DNA of 64,000 nt from Defluviitaleaceae bacterium. GTDB taxonomy: Bacteria; Bacillota; Clostridia; Lachnospirales; WQUN01. Position 1 is the stretch's first letter. Each line of letters begins with the position of its first letter. Shown in pieces: positions 25,561 to 35,002 of the stretch. The translations under genes were made by a program, and so were the position numbers. A model generated the notes under the pieces. It did no database searches. It worked only from the letters and a program-made list of their open reading frames with translations, and had not been told where the DNA came from. Where the stretch lies: positions 1-64,000 of the forward strand of contig WRDO01000015.1 of NCBI GenBank assembly GCA_009779755.1, given 5' to 3'.

Positions 25561-25602
25561 TTGCCTTAACATTGATTTGTTGTCGTTTGATGCTATCGAC
25601 GG

Positions 25603-25701
25603 TTAGCGAAGCAGGCTCAATATGGCGTTCGGCGCTTTGTTAGCTTGCGCCGACATGGAAATGGCTGCCGTAAGGTTCTCACCGGTGATATACCGCTTCA
25701 T
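25603..25701 (-). pseudogene. Flagellin C-terminal remnant (32 codons)
   Basis: An open frame of 32 codons starting at ATG 25701 ends SMSAQANKAPNAILSLLR, which matches the invariant D0 C-terminal helix of flagellin (pattern MLAQANQxPQxVLxLL). It begins 11 bp after the kinase stop and is too short for the ORF track. No other flagellar gene lies in the window. It is probably the tail of a flagellin gene whose front was lost when the kinase operon came next to it, and the terminator after it would be the former flagellin terminator. Confidence 0.7.
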
Positions 25702-25712
25702 GTATCAACGCC

Positions 25713-28700
25713 CTAAATTTTCTGTATCCCTTCCACCAACCGTTCCGCATCGTTAATAAAACCTTCGTTCAATTCCAACACCTTGTTGAAGTCTCCGTCC
25801 TTGGCCGCTTGCTCCAGTTGCCCGGCCCGTTCGGACAGGTCAACCGCACCGATGCCGGAGGACGCGCCCTTTACGGTGTGGATGTCAATTATGTATTGCG
25901 CTAAGGATTCGCGGGAGAGTTCGCGCATACGGGTTAATTCGTTGGGTATGTTACGGGCGAAGGAACGCAGGATCGTCGAGAGGATTTCCGTGTCGTTTTC
26001 ATAGAGTGCCATCGCGGCGGCGGTGTCGATGCCGGGTATGTCTATCGTTACGGCGGCCGTTTCCCCCGCGGGGGCTTCCGTATTTTTTTCCGCGCCTTCT
26101 ATTTTCATAAAACGACGCAGGATATCGTTCATCTTTTCCACACTCAGGGGCTTGGGGATATAAGCGGCGAACCCTTCGTTCAGGAAAAATTGCTCATCGC
26201 CTTCGTCGTCCTTGCCCGTCAGCGCGATGATCGGGATATGCCGCGCGTATTCGGAGTCCAGCGCACGGATTTGGCGCAGCGCTTCCACACCGTCCATGCC
26301 GGGCATCAAATAATCCATGAGAATAACGCCGAAGAGGGGTTTTTCCGCCATGATACGCTCGACGGCGATCTTGCCGCCGGTTACGCAGATAGGTTTTATC
26401 CCCAATTTCTTAAACACACCCACCGCTACGGTCAGGTTGGTGGGGGAATCATCCACGACGAGAACGTTTGCGGGGGGAGGCGGTTGCGTAGCCGCGGCGG
26501 CGGGGACATCTCCCCTGTCATTTTCCGCACCCGCCACCCATCGGCGCAGGACCGCATCCAATTTGCTTACGTTAATGGGTTTGGAAAGGAACGCGTTGAA
26601 GCCTTCGTCGAGGAACAGCCGCTCGTTGCCGGCTACGGCGTTGGCGGTCAAGGCGATGATGGGGACGTTGCGGGTGTATTCCGTGTCCAGTGCGCGTATA
26701 TGTTTGGCGGCGTCGATACCATCCATGCCGGGCATCATATGATCCATAAAAATGGCGTCGTATTTAAAGGACTTTACTTTCTCAATGGCTTCGTATCCGC
26801 CGGAGGCGCATTCAACCGTTACCTTATACTTACCGAGCAACCCGCACGCCACGTCCAAATTGGTGGGGGAATCGTCCACAACCAACACGTTAACACCGCT
26901 CAGGTTTAACCGTTCGGCTTTGGCTTCGGGTTTGTTTGCGTTACTTGAATATTTTAAGTTCTTTAAATCCTCCAGTGTTTGCGCATCAATGCATTCGTTT
27001 GAGACCAAGCCCTGCATAACGTTTATACGGAAGGTCGAACCCCGCCCGTATTCGCTTTCCACCGTGATACTGCCGCCCATCAGCTCGGTAAGGCCCTTCG
27101 CGATCGACAGTCCCAAGCCCGTACCTTCTATCATACGGTTGGCGCGGGTATCCACTTGGTTGTAGCTGGTAAACAGCTTCTTGATATCCTCGGGGCGCAT
27201 ACCGATACCCGTGTCCGTGATGGCGAAGTTTAGCTTTATTTCCGTTTCGGATAAACGTTCGCAATCGACCTTCAACGTTACGCTTCCCTCGCGGGTATAC
27301 TTAAACGCGTTGGATAGCAGGTTCACCAGGATTTGCTTCAAGCGCAGGTCGTCACCCATAACGGTAACGGGTAAGTCCGTGGAAACATCCAAAATAAAAC
27401 CGATGGGCTTATCCCCCCTGCGGGAAATGCTTAGGTTAACGGCATCATTCAGGAAACCGGGCAGCGCGTATTCCACGGGGATCAGTTCGAATTTGCCCGA
27501 TTCGATTTTCGTGATATCCAGCACATCGTTGACCAAATTCATCAGCGTTATGCCGGCGGCGTTGACTTTTTGTAAGTAGTCGTTAGCCGCGTCCAAGGGG
27601 GTCTCCGCTTCCAAGAGCAAACCCGTCATCCCGATGATCACGTTCATGGGGGTGCGGATTTCGTGGCTCATGTTCGCGAGGAAGTGCGACTTGGCTTGGC
27701 TGGCGGCACGTGCTTCATCGTGGGCCAAAGCAAGCTCGTGCGTACGTTTTTCCTCCGTGATGTCGCGTATGACGGCGATCTTTGAAATGGCGTCGCCGTA
27801 CTTGTCGCGCTCCACGGTCAGCATCAAATCGCATAACCGCTCGCGCGTCGGCGACGTATACGTGATCGTTTCGCTTACGATCGTATGGCTGAGGAACGAA
27901 GGCGACGGTTTATTACCCTCCACGCGGATATATTCGGTAAAATTCTCACCGATACCGCTGCCGCCCATAAAATCGACGGCGGCTTTGTTTTCCACTTTTA
28001 TCGTATTTTCATGGTCCAGCACCAAAATGGGCATGTTAACCGACTTATATATATGCTCGGACACATTGGAAATGGTAACGCCGAACGTCCTGTACTTCTT
28101 CATCAATATAAATACCTGTATGGCGGGCAGCAACAGCGCCACAACCGCAAACGGGGGGACCGTAAAGTCCATAAAAATCGGTATGAAGTAATCCATCATA
28201 AACACAAAAGGCGCGGTCAGGATCGTGAGTATCAGCATAATGACGATTTGCTTGCGTTGGCCGCGCAATGACGACTTGCTGCGCCATACAAAAAACGCAA
28301 ACGTAGAAGCGCTCGCGAGAATCATCATATACAGCGACATGCTGATAAAAAGACGGCAATTTTGATAAGTGAATTGATTGCCGAAAGGAGTTTGCACAAT
28401 GGTAACCCCGCCGAACAAAACGCAAATGACGATAAGAACGACCGTCAAACCCATCGCTACGTTAAAAAGGAGTTCGACTCTTTTATTACGGGGTTCGAAT
28501 ACGTTATAGATAAAACGCAACAATGTGGGGAAGATCATGCACCCCGAAGCGAAGCCGACGATCCAATAGACATGGGCAAAGAACTCGTTGCCCGCGACGG
28601 TCATAATCCCGTAGAAGAAACTGTTAAGGGTAAAGAAAACGGTCGTCAATATATAATCCTGCCGCATTTTCGTCTTGGTGTCGGAAAAAATCGATGAAAC

Positions 28701-28796
28701 GATAATAAATAAATAACATACGCCCGCGACCAACAACGGCATCGCAAAAAAAACGCTCCATTCATACGATACGGTTGTATACGTCGGTATATTCAT
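25713..28796 (-). CDS. Hybrid histidine kinase in the nucleoside ABC operon (7TM-PAS-HisKA-HATPase-REC-REC-HPT)
   Basis: A 1027-residue membrane kinase. About seven TM helices fill residues 15-240; then PAS (ILVLDHENTIKVENK); HisKA with H378 in SHEIRTP; HATPase with NLLSNAFKY, DTGIGM and GTGLGL; two receivers with D685 (FMDHMMPGMDG) and D828 (LMDYLMPGMDG); HPT with H973 in IHTVKGASSG. The ATG shares one base with the permease stop (TAATG), so it is the fifth gene of the nucleoside uptake operon. It is a clear paralogue of the kinase at 53801, with the same order and near-identical receiver motifs. It may sense nutrients or uptake flux; its target is not in the window. Confidence 0.92.
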   Translation of the reverse strand: MNIPTYTTVSYEWSVFFAMPLLVAGVCYLFIIVSSIFSDTKTKMRQDYILTTVFFTLNSFFYGIMTVAGNEFFAHVYWIVGFASGCMIFPTLLRFIYNVFEPRNKRVELLFNVAMGLTVVLIVICVLFGGVTIVQTPFGNQFTYQNCRLFISMSLYMMILASASTFAFFVWRSKSSLRGQRKQIVIMLILTILTAPFVFMMDYFIPIFMDFTVPPFAVVALLLPAIQVFILMKKYRTFGVTISNVSEHIYKSVNMPILVLDHENTIKVENKAAVDFMGGSGIGENFTEYIRVEGNKPSPSFLSHTIVSETITYTSPTRERLCDLMLTVERDKYGDAISKIAVIRDITEEKRTHELALAHDEARAASQAKSHFLANMSHEIRTPMNVIIGMTGLLLEAETPLDAANDYLQKVNAAGITLMNLVNDVLDITKIESGKFELIPVEYALPGFLNDAVNLSISRRGDKPIGFILDVSTDLPVTVMGDDLRLKQILVNLLSNAFKYTREGSVTLKVDCERLSETEIKLNFAITDTGIGMRPEDIKKLFTSYNQVDTRANRMIEGTGLGLSIAKGLTELMGGSITVESEYGRGSTFRINVMQGLVSNECIDAQTLEDLKNLKYSSNANKPEAKAERLNLSGVNVLVVDDSPTNLDVACGLLGKYKVTVECASGGYEAIEKVKSFKYDAIFMDHMMPGMDGIDAAKHIRALDTEYTRNVPIIALTANAVAGNERLFLDEGFNAFLSKPINVSKLDAVLRRWVAGAENDRGDVPAAAATQPPPPANVLVVDDSPTNLTVAVGVFKKLGIKPICVTGGKIAVERIMAEKPLFGVILMDYLMPGMDGVEALRQIRALDSEYARHIPIIALTGKDDEGDEQFFLNEGFAAYIPKPLSVEKMNDILRRFMKIEGAEKNTEAPAGETAAVTIDIPGIDTAAAMALYENDTEILSTILRSFARNIPNELTRMRELSRESLAQYIIDIHTVKGASSGIGAVDLSERAGQLEQAAKDGDFNKVLELNEGFINDAERLVEGIQKI

Positions 28797-29773
28797 TATC
28801 TTCCGCCTTTATCGTACGGCTGGCCGACGGCCTTGGGTGCGGCCGTATTTTTGGAGGTAAACGCAAGCACGATCAACGTGGCGACATAGGGCGTCATACG
28901 GAAGAAGTTGGCGTGTATACCCAAATCGCGCAGGAACGGTATCGCCGAAAACTGTGAGGCAATCGACAGCATCAGCCCGAAGAAAAACGCCGCGAGTAAT
29001 ATACGCTGAGGCTTCCATGCGCCGAAAATCAATACCGCCAGCGCGAGGAAGCCGTAGCCCGCCACACTGCCGCTAAACGCCGATGCGATGGGTATGATAT
29101 ACAATACCCCGCCCATACCCGCAAGCGCGCCGGAAAGGATGACGCCGGCATAACGCATCTTCGTTACGCTGACGCCTACGCTGTCCGCCGCGTGGGGATG
29201 CTCCCCGCACGCGCGCAAACGCAGCCCGAACTTCGTCTTATACAGCACAAAAGCCGATACCGCCAATATAATAATCCCCAGCAACGAAGTGAAATAGGTG
29301 TTTTGGAACAGCATAGGGCCGATGACGGGTATCCGATGCAACAGCGGTACGTTGTCAATGCGGAACACGTTGCGGTAATGGATATGCTGTGACCCTGCCG
29401 TGGTTAACGCGCGTGCCGTATAAATCGCAAACGCCGCGGCAAACATGTTGATCGCGATACCGCTGATTACTTGGTTCGCACGCAGGTTAACAGATGCGTA
29501 GGCATGGGCGAGGCTGATAATAATACCCGTGACCGTGGCGATCAGCAGCGTGAGTATCAACAGTATCCACGGTGACATGGCGATTTGCCATACATTCTGC
29601 ACATAATACATAAACATCGTGCCCGCAAAGGCACCCATGATCATTTTACCTTCCAGCGCGATGTTTACCACGCCGCTTTTTTCGGAGAACATCCCGCCCA
29701 ATGATACGACGACCAGCGGGATCATGATATATACCGCCCAATGCATGATGCTGTAAAAAATCGCCATCGTCAT
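28796..29773 (-). CDS. Nucleoside-type ABC transporter permease (NupQ/YufQ-like)
   Basis: A 325-residue BPD_transp_2 permease with about nine hydrophobic helices. It shows FSEKSGVVNIALEGKMIMGAF and the EAA-like loop GLRLRACGEHPHAADSVGVSVTKMRYAGVI, typical of the second permease of BMP-dependent nucleoside importers. It overlaps the preceding permease by ATGA. It would form the channel with the 29770 protein in the cytoplasmic membrane. Confidence 0.92.
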   Translation of the reverse strand: MTMAIFYSIMHWAVYIMIPLVVVSLGGMFSEKSGVVNIALEGKMIMGAFAGTMFMYYVQNVWQIAMSPWILLILTLLIATVTGIIISLAHAYASVNLRANQVISGIAINMFAAAFAIYTARALTTAGSQHIHYRNVFRIDNVPLLHRIPVIGPMLFQNTYFTSLLGIIILAVSAFVLYKTKFGLRLRACGEHPHAADSVGVSVTKMRYAGVILSGALAGMGGVLYIIPIASAFSGSVAGYGFLALAVLIFGAWKPQRILLAAFFFGLMLSIASQFSAIPFLRDLGIHANFFRMTPYVATLIVLAFTSKNTAAPKAVGQPYDKGGR

Positions 29774-30879
29774 GCCCCGTCACCCCTTTCCCCTTTGCGC
29801 CGAAGCAACTTACCGATATGTTTACCCAAGAACGTCTTCACCAAAAAGACAAAGGCGCAGAAATAGATGATGACGGAAATGACGATCTCCACGACCTCAA
29901 TCGAAAAGCCCATCACCTGCGTGCGTGCCCCTCCGAGGAAAAGGTAGGATACCAGCGAGCCGCTGAAGATAATGCCGACGGGGTGGTTTAAGCCCAAAAA
30001 TGCCACGGATATACCGGTAAACCCGTAAGGAAGCAGAACATTGGACGCGCCCATGGACTCCGTGCCGCTCATGTAAAGCAGCGCGCCGCCCAAACCCGCC
30101 AACGCGCCGGAAATCATCATGGAGGCGACGATATTACGGTTTTGGCTGATGCCGGCGTATTTCGCCGCGTCCTTGTTAAAGCCGCAGGCCTTCAATTCGT
30201 ACCCGAAGGTCGTTTTCTCCAGGATAATATATATGATAACCGCGACGACTACAGCAATCACGATCCCCGCGTTTACCCGTGACACGCGGAAAAACCCGGG
30301 GAGGAATTCCTCGCGGAAAATACGCTCGAAGCCCAGCGTCGGCAGATTACTGCCTTCGGGGAGCGCTTGACTTTTCCCGATAGCCGGGTTAAAGGCGTAG
30401 CGGTCAATCAAGAATGTAACCAAAAACATACCGATATAGTTGGTCATGATGCACGATATGACTTCATGTACGTTACGGAAGGCTTTAAGCAACCCCGGGA
30501 CGGCACCCCACAACGCACCCGCCGTAGTGGCCGCAACCAGCGCAAACAGTACACGCAGTCCGTTCGGCATCCCTTCGAAGTTGGTGCCGATCAGGATGGC
30601 CGTCAGCCCGCCGAAGGCGAATTGCCCCGTCGCCCCGATGTTAAACAAACCCGTCTTAAACGCAAAGGCGACGGATAAGCCCGTCATAATGATGGGTGTC
30701 GCGCCCAGCAAAACGTCACCCACGTTACGTATGCCGCTAAACCCGAAGGTAAGGATCGTACGGAACGCTTCCCATGACGCGCTTGCGTTGCTGACCAGCA
30801 AAACGATAAAACCGATCAAGAGCCCCGCCGCCAGCACCACCAGCGACGAGAGGAAACTCATAACGGCGTCCCTGTTCAT
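29770..30879 (-). CDS. Nucleoside-type ABC transporter permease (NupP/YufP-like)
   Basis: A 369-residue permease of the same superfamily. Visible are AFKTGLFNIGATGQFAFGG, FRNVHEVISCIMTNYIG and the coupling loop ELKACGFNKDAAKYAGISQNRNI. It has an N-terminal TM and a C-terminal basic tail (KLLRRKGERG). It overlaps the ATPase gene by ATGA and the next permease by 4 nt, so the two channel subunits are translationally coupled. Confidence 0.92.
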   Translation of the reverse strand: MNRDAVMSFLSSLVVLAAGLLIGFIVLLVSNASASWEAFRTILTFGFSGIRNVGDVLLGATPIIMTGLSVAFAFKTGLFNIGATGQFAFGGLTAILIGTNFEGMPNGLRVLFALVAATTAGALWGAVPGLLKAFRNVHEVISCIMTNYIGMFLVTFLIDRYAFNPAIGKSQALPEGSNLPTLGFERIFREEFLPGFFRVSRVNAGIVIAVVVAVIIYIILEKTTFGYELKACGFNKDAAKYAGISQNRNIVASMMISGALAGLGGALLYMSGTESMGASNVLLPYGFTGISVAFLGLNHPVGIIFSGSLVSYLFLGGARTQVMGFSIEVVEIVISVIIYFCAFVFLVKTFLGKHIGKLLRRKGERGDGA

Positions 30880-32408
30880 ACGGCCACCCCGCTTTCCATC
30901 CGCTTTGCGCCGGACATATACAGCCCAAGCTCCCGGAACGTAACGTCCTTGGGGTTTACGTCGGCGACGATTTCACCTTCGTACATGACCAATATCCTGT
31001 CGGATACGTTCATGACCTCCTCCAATTCCAGCGACACCAATAATACGGCCTTACCCGAATCACGTTGAGCGAGTAATTGCCGATGGATGTATTCGATCGC
31101 GCCCACGTCCAATCCCCGCGTGGGCTGTACCGCAATCAACAGCTTGGGGTCGCGGTCGATTTCACGCGCGAGGATCACCTTCTGCTGGTTGCCGCCCGAC
31201 ATGGCGCGTGCGGGGGTGTCCGCGCCTTCGCCGGCGCGGATGTCAAACCGCTCGATGAGCCGATTTGCGTAGGCGATGACTTCCCGCGCCTTCAGGAAGC
31301 CCATCGATTGGTGCGTCGGTTTATAATAAGTTTGCAATATCGTGTTTTGCGCCAGCGTATATTCCAGCACCAAGCCGTGGCGGTGCCTGTCCTCGGGGAT
31401 GTGCGAAATCCCCGTTTCGGTGCGTTTGCGTATCTTGGCTTTTGTTATGTCAACGCCTTCCATGGTTACTTGGCCGCCGTCTATGTGCTTTAATCCCGTC
31501 AGGGCATATACGAGTTCGGTTTGGCCGTTGCCTTCAATGCCCGCAATGCACAAAATCTCCCCGGCTTTTACGTCGAAGGAGATCTTTTTAAGGGGGTCTT
31601 TCTCCCCCGCCTTGCCTTTTTGGGTGAGGTTACGTACGGACATAATCGTTTCCCCGGGGCTGGCTTCTTCCTTGTCCAACGAAAGGAGCACCTTGCGGCC
31701 CACCATCATTTCGCTCATTTCTTCCTTGGTGGTTTCCGCCACGTTTATCGTACCGATCATCTTCCCTTTGCGTAATACGCTGCAGCGGTCCGCCACCTGC
31801 TTTATTTCATCGAGCTTGTGCGTAATAAACAGGATGCTCTTACCTTCCGCAGCCATGTCGCGCATGGTTTGCATCAGCGCTTCGATTTCCTGTGGGGTAA
31901 GCACCGCCGTGGGTTCGTCGAAAATCAATATCTCGTTTTCGCGGTACAGCATCTTCAGGATTTCCACGCGTTGCTGCATCCCTACGCTGATGTGGCGCAC
32001 TTCCTTGTCGATATCGATGTCGAAGGAATATTTTTTAGACAAAGCCAGCACCTTTTCGCGGGCTTCCTTCATTTGCAATACGCCGGACCGCGTGGTTTCC
32101 ACACCCAGCACGATATTTTCCAACACCGTAAAATTATGCACCAGCTTAAAATGCTGATGCACCATCCCTATGCCCAATCGGTTGGCGTCGTTGGGCCCCT
32201 GTATCTGTACGGGTTCACCGTTTTTATATATGGCACCGGCTTCCGGGTAATACAAACCGAAGAGGACGCTCATCAAGGTACTTTTGCCCGCGCCGTTTTC
32301 GCCCAGCAGCGCGTGGATTTCACCTTTTTTTAATTGCAACGTGATGTCGTCGTTGGCGATGATACCGGGGAAGCTCTTGGTGATATTGCGCATTTCGATA
32401 ATGTACAA
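30876..32408 (-). CDS. Nucleoside-type ABC transporter ATPase, two fused NBDs (NupO/YufO-like)
   Basis: About 510 residues with two nucleotide-binding domains. The first has an intact Walker [10 protein letters not shown], signature [12 protein letters not shown] and Walker [12 protein letters not shown]. The second has the degenerate GIEGNGQTE in place of Walker A but keeps [15 protein letters not shown], as is usual in sugar/nucleoside importers. I choose a TTG at 32408, placed 7 bp after AAGGGGGG; the track ATG (32447) lies inside the upstream terminator hairpin. It powers import of the BMP-delivered substrate. Confidence 0.92.
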   Translation of the reverse strand: MYIIEMRNITKSFPGIIANDDITLQLKKGEIHALLGENGAGKSTLMSVLFGLYYPEAGAIYKNGEPVQIQGPNDANRLGIGMVHQHFKLVHNFTVLENIVLGVETTRSGVLQMKEAREKVLALSKKYSFDIDIDKEVRHISVGMQQRVEILKMLYRENEILIFDEPTAVLTPQEIEALMQTMRDMAAEGKSILFITHKLDEIKQVADRCSVLRKGKMIGTINVAETTKEEMSEMMVGRKVLLSLDKEEASPGETIMSVRNLTQKGKAGEKDPLKKISFDVKAGEILCIAGIEGNGQTELVYALTGLKHIDGGQVTMEGVDITKAKIRKRTETGISHIPEDRHRHGLVLEYTLAQNTILQTYYKPTHQSMGFLKAREVIAYANRLIERFDIRAGEGADTPARAMSGGNQQKVILAREIDRDPKLLIAVQPTRGLDVGAIEYIHRQLLAQRDSGKAVLLVSLELEEVMNVSDRILVMYEGEIVADVNPKDVTFRELGLYMSGAKRMESGVAV

Positions 32409-32431
32409 TGGATTACCCCCCTTAAATATGT

Positions 32432-32458
32432 AAAAAAAGGGGCGCATTGTGCGCCCCT
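32432..32458 (-). terminator. Terminator/attenuator between bmp and the ABC ATPase
   Basis: On the minus strand AAGGGGCGCACAATGCGCCCCTT followed by TTTTTT. It lies between the binding-protein gene and the ATPase start, which would make the lipoprotein more abundant than the membrane subunits through partial read-through. Confidence 0.88.
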
Positions 32459-32472
32459 TGTTGGTTTATACC

Positions 32473-33594
32473 TTACATTTCATTAACGTTAAGGATGCGC
32501 AAGCCCCCAATGACTGTGGGCATGTCGTCCGGTGAGGAGTTGAAGCTGTTTACGACTACGCCGCCGCCGGCCAATTGGGAGAGGATGGCGTTATATTGCG
32601 CCTGCGTGAAGGTGGTGAAACGGCTGTTGTTCATGGGGAGGGCTACGCCGTTTTGCGCCGCGGTTAACGTAAGTGTGTTGCCGCCTTGGAACCTGTTGTT
32701 TTGGATATCCGAAAGCATGGTATAAACGCTGTCGCCCAACGCCTTCATCGCGGAGGTGAGAACGGTGGGGGACGCGCCGCTTTGGTCAACGTCTACGCCG
32801 ATAACCCATCTGCCTGCGCCGGCTGCCGCCGCTTCCATAACGCTGAAACCTACGGCACCCGCCGCTACGAAGATAACTTCCGTACCGCCTGCATACCAGC
32901 CGTTAGCGGTGGCGGTGTGCGCGGGGTCCGCACCGAAGCCGCCCATATACATGTAATTAACGTTGATGGAGCCGGGTGCAAGGCCCATGGCCTGTGCCGC
33001 ATGCTCCGCACCTTGGAGGAAACCGTGGCCGAAGCGTACGACTGCGGGTACGGACAATCCGCCCATAAAGCCCAATTGCGTAAAGCCTTCACGTACCGCG
33101 GCATAACCGGCAAGGAAACCGGATTGCTCTTCCGCGTACAGGAGGCCGACCAGGTTGGAAGCGGGGGGTGCACCGCTGGGAGCCGTATCAAGTACGATGA
33201 ACTTCGTGTTGGGGAACGCCGCTTGGGCGTCAACAACTACAGCCGCGAAGTGGAAGCCGGGGAGTACGAGTACATCCGCGCCCGCTGCCACGGCATCGGC
33301 GAAGATGTCCATACGCGCTTCGTTTGTGCCGGCGTGGGGTTGAAGGAAGTTAAAAGAGGAGCCTTGGTTAGCGGCTACGAAACGGCGGATACCGTCTGCC
33401 GCGCCTTGGTTAAAGCTGCCGTCGTCCAAGGTGGAGTCCGGCGGGGGACTATGGGAAATAAGATAAACGTTGAGACCTGCGTTTCCGGCGCTTCCGGCGC
33501 TTCCGCCGTCATTGTCGCGGCTGCAAGACGTGAAACCGGATACGGTGCCAAGCAACAACGCGATTACCAGCACAATTTTTAAGACCTTCTTCAT
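32473..33594 (-). CDS. BMP-family substrate-binding lipoprotein (nucleoside importer)
   Basis: A 373-residue lipoprotein. The signal peptide has lipobox FTSC with C24 as the lipidated residue. A BMP domain follows (NVYLISHSPPPDSTLDDGSF, AAGADVLVLPGFHF, AGYAAVREGFTQLGFMGG, VIGVDVDQSG). BMP/PnrA-like proteins bind purine nucleosides for ABC import. Repeated short hydrophobic strands and the usual length fit. AAGGAGGAAG precedes the ATG. It is the first gene of the operon. Confidence 0.92.
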   Translation of the reverse strand: MKKVLKIVLVIALLLGTVSGFTSCSRDNDGGSAGSAGNAGLNVYLISHSPPPDSTLDDGSFNQGAADGIRRFVAANQGSSFNFLQPHAGTNEARMDIFADAVAAGADVLVLPGFHFAAVVVDAQAAFPNTKFIVLDTAPSGAPPASNLVGLLYAEEQSGFLAGYAAVREGFTQLGFMGGLSVPAVVRFGHGFLQGAEHAAQAMGLAPGSINVNYMYMGGFGADPAHTATANGWYAGGTEVIFVAAGAVGFSVMEAAAAGAGRWVIGVDVDQSGASPTVLTSAMKALGDSVYTMLSDIQNNRFQGGNTLTLTAAQNGVALPMNNSRFTTFTQAQYNAILSQLAGGGVVVNSFNSSPDDMPTVIGGLRILNVNEM

Positions 33595-33691
33595 GTTTTA
33601 CTTCCTCCTTTTTATGGGGCATTGCCCCAAACCCCGTCCTGCGGACGCTGTGGGCCGCGCATTTTGCGCGGATTCATGTTTTCGTAACGAA

Positions 33692-33720
33692 ATTGTAATA
33701 AACATGTTTTGGCTTGTCAA
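33692..33720 (-). promoter_or_regulatory. Promoter of the BMP/ABC/kinase operon
   Basis: On the minus strand TTGACA (33720-33715), 17 bp, TACAAT (33697-33692): close to consensus. The ~90-nt leader holds two small hairpins (CCGCGCAAAATGCGCGG and GGGGCAATGCCCC) before the ribosome site; no known riboswitch was recognised. Confidence 0.75.
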
Positions 33721-33773
33721 CGATTGTCCGCACGAAAAAATTACCAAAGATTTTTAAAATAATCGATATTTTT

Positions 33774-34976
33774 CTACATATTAATGACCGTGTTGCCGAC
33801 CGCGTCGCTTATCAATTCCGCCAAACGGCCTTCCGTCAGGCGTGATTCCATACGTTCGATTACCTGCGTATTGGGCTTATTTTCCGGGTGTTTGGCCACA
33901 AAAAGCGTACAACAATCGTCGTAAGGGCGGATGGAAATATCGTACGTGCCGATCCGCTTGGCGATTTCGATGATTTGGTGTTTGTCCATGGCGGTAAGGG
34001 GCCGCAGGATGGGGAGCGACGCGGCGGAATTAACCGCGGCCAAGCTGTGCAGCGTTTGGCTGGCCACCTGCCCGACGGCGTCACCCGTGATCAGGCAATG
34101 CGCCTTTTCCTTCGCGGCGATGGCCGACGCGATACGGAGCATGGCACGCTTGAGCATGATCGTGAGTTTTTCCGGGGGGACGTTTTCCTGCAGGTAAAGC
34201 TGCGTTTCCGTAAAGGGGACGATCCGCAGGGGCAGCGGACCTGTGTAGGCACCCAACGTCTTCAGCAAATCGCTTGTTTTATCCACCACACGTTCGGATA
34301 CATAAGGCGGCGAATGGAAATAAACGGGGATCAACCCCACACCGCGCCGCGCCGCCAGATATCCCGCCACGGGGCTGTCGATACCGCCGGAAAGTAATAA
34401 GACGCCCTTGCCCGCCGACCCGTAGGGCAACCCGCCTTCGCCGGGGACGGCGTCCACATAAAAATATACATGGTTGCGGATTTCCACGCGTAAAACGATG
34501 GATGGATTATGCAAGTCCACCCGCGACCCGGGTATATTGTCCAACAGGTATTCGCCGATGGCCGCGGAAGTCTCGTTGGAGGTCAAAGGGAAACGCTTGT
34601 CGGCGCGTTTGGTGTCCACTTTAAAGGACGCGTCGCATATACGACCGCGAAAAAAACCGAGGGCAGCCTCCCGTATCCCCTCAATCGTACGTTCGGTTGT
34701 TTTGATGCCGGCGCAGAAAGCGATCGCGCCGAAGATATTTTTAATACGCGACAGGATGGTATCGGTATCGATATCCCCGTTGACGTCCTCGATAAGGAAA
34801 CGCCCCTGTTCACGGTACACGCGGATGTTGCCGTCGTGTAAATCCTTGATGCGCCGCTTGATGTCGTCCATGATTTGTTTTTCGTAAAAGGCGCGGTTGC
34901 CTTGCCGTAAAGCGACTTCCCCGTATTTTACAAGGAAGATGCGCTTAGGTGGGTCGGGTATGTTTACAGAATCCAT
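33774..34976 (-). CDS. thiI: tRNA 4-thiouridine synthase ThiI
   Basis: A 400-residue protein. It has an N-terminal ferredoxin-like/THUMP region (about 1-165) and a PP-loop domain with LLLSGGIDSPVAGYLAARRG, which adenylates uridine. LITGDAVGQVASQTLHSL and the ending RPYDDCCTLFVAKHP are family motifs. It lacks a rhodanese domain, as in other Firmicutes, and takes sulfur directly from a NifS-like desulfurase, which is encoded just upstream. Products are s4U8 in tRNA and possibly sulfur for thiamine. It is the last gene of prmA-rsmE-nifS-thiI. Confidence 0.96.
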   Translation of the reverse strand: MDSVNIPDPPKRIFLVKYGEVALRQGNRAFYEKQIMDDIKRRIKDLHDGNIRVYREQGRFLIEDVNGDIDTDTILSRIKNIFGAIAFCAGIKTTERTIEGIREAALGFFRGRICDASFKVDTKRADKRFPLTSNETSAAIGEYLLDNIPGSRVDLHNPSIVLRVEIRNHVYFYVDAVPGEGGLPYGSAGKGVLLLSGGIDSPVAGYLAARRGVGLIPVYFHSPPYVSERVVDKTSDLLKTLGAYTGPLPLRIVPFTETQLYLQENVPPEKLTIMLKRAMLRIASAIAAKEKAHCLITGDAVGQVASQTLHSLAAVNSAASLPILRPLTAMDKHQIIEIAKRIGTYDISIRPYDDCCTLFVAKHPENKPNTQVIERMESRLTEGRLAELISDAVGNTVINM

Positions 34977-35002
34977 TTTTGCATTCCTTCCTTTATAAGA
35001 GG

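Noticed and set aside
33595-33691. Purine or other riboswitch before the nucleoside-binding protein gene
   Set aside because: Only two short hairpins are present; no conserved aptamer core was found by eye.
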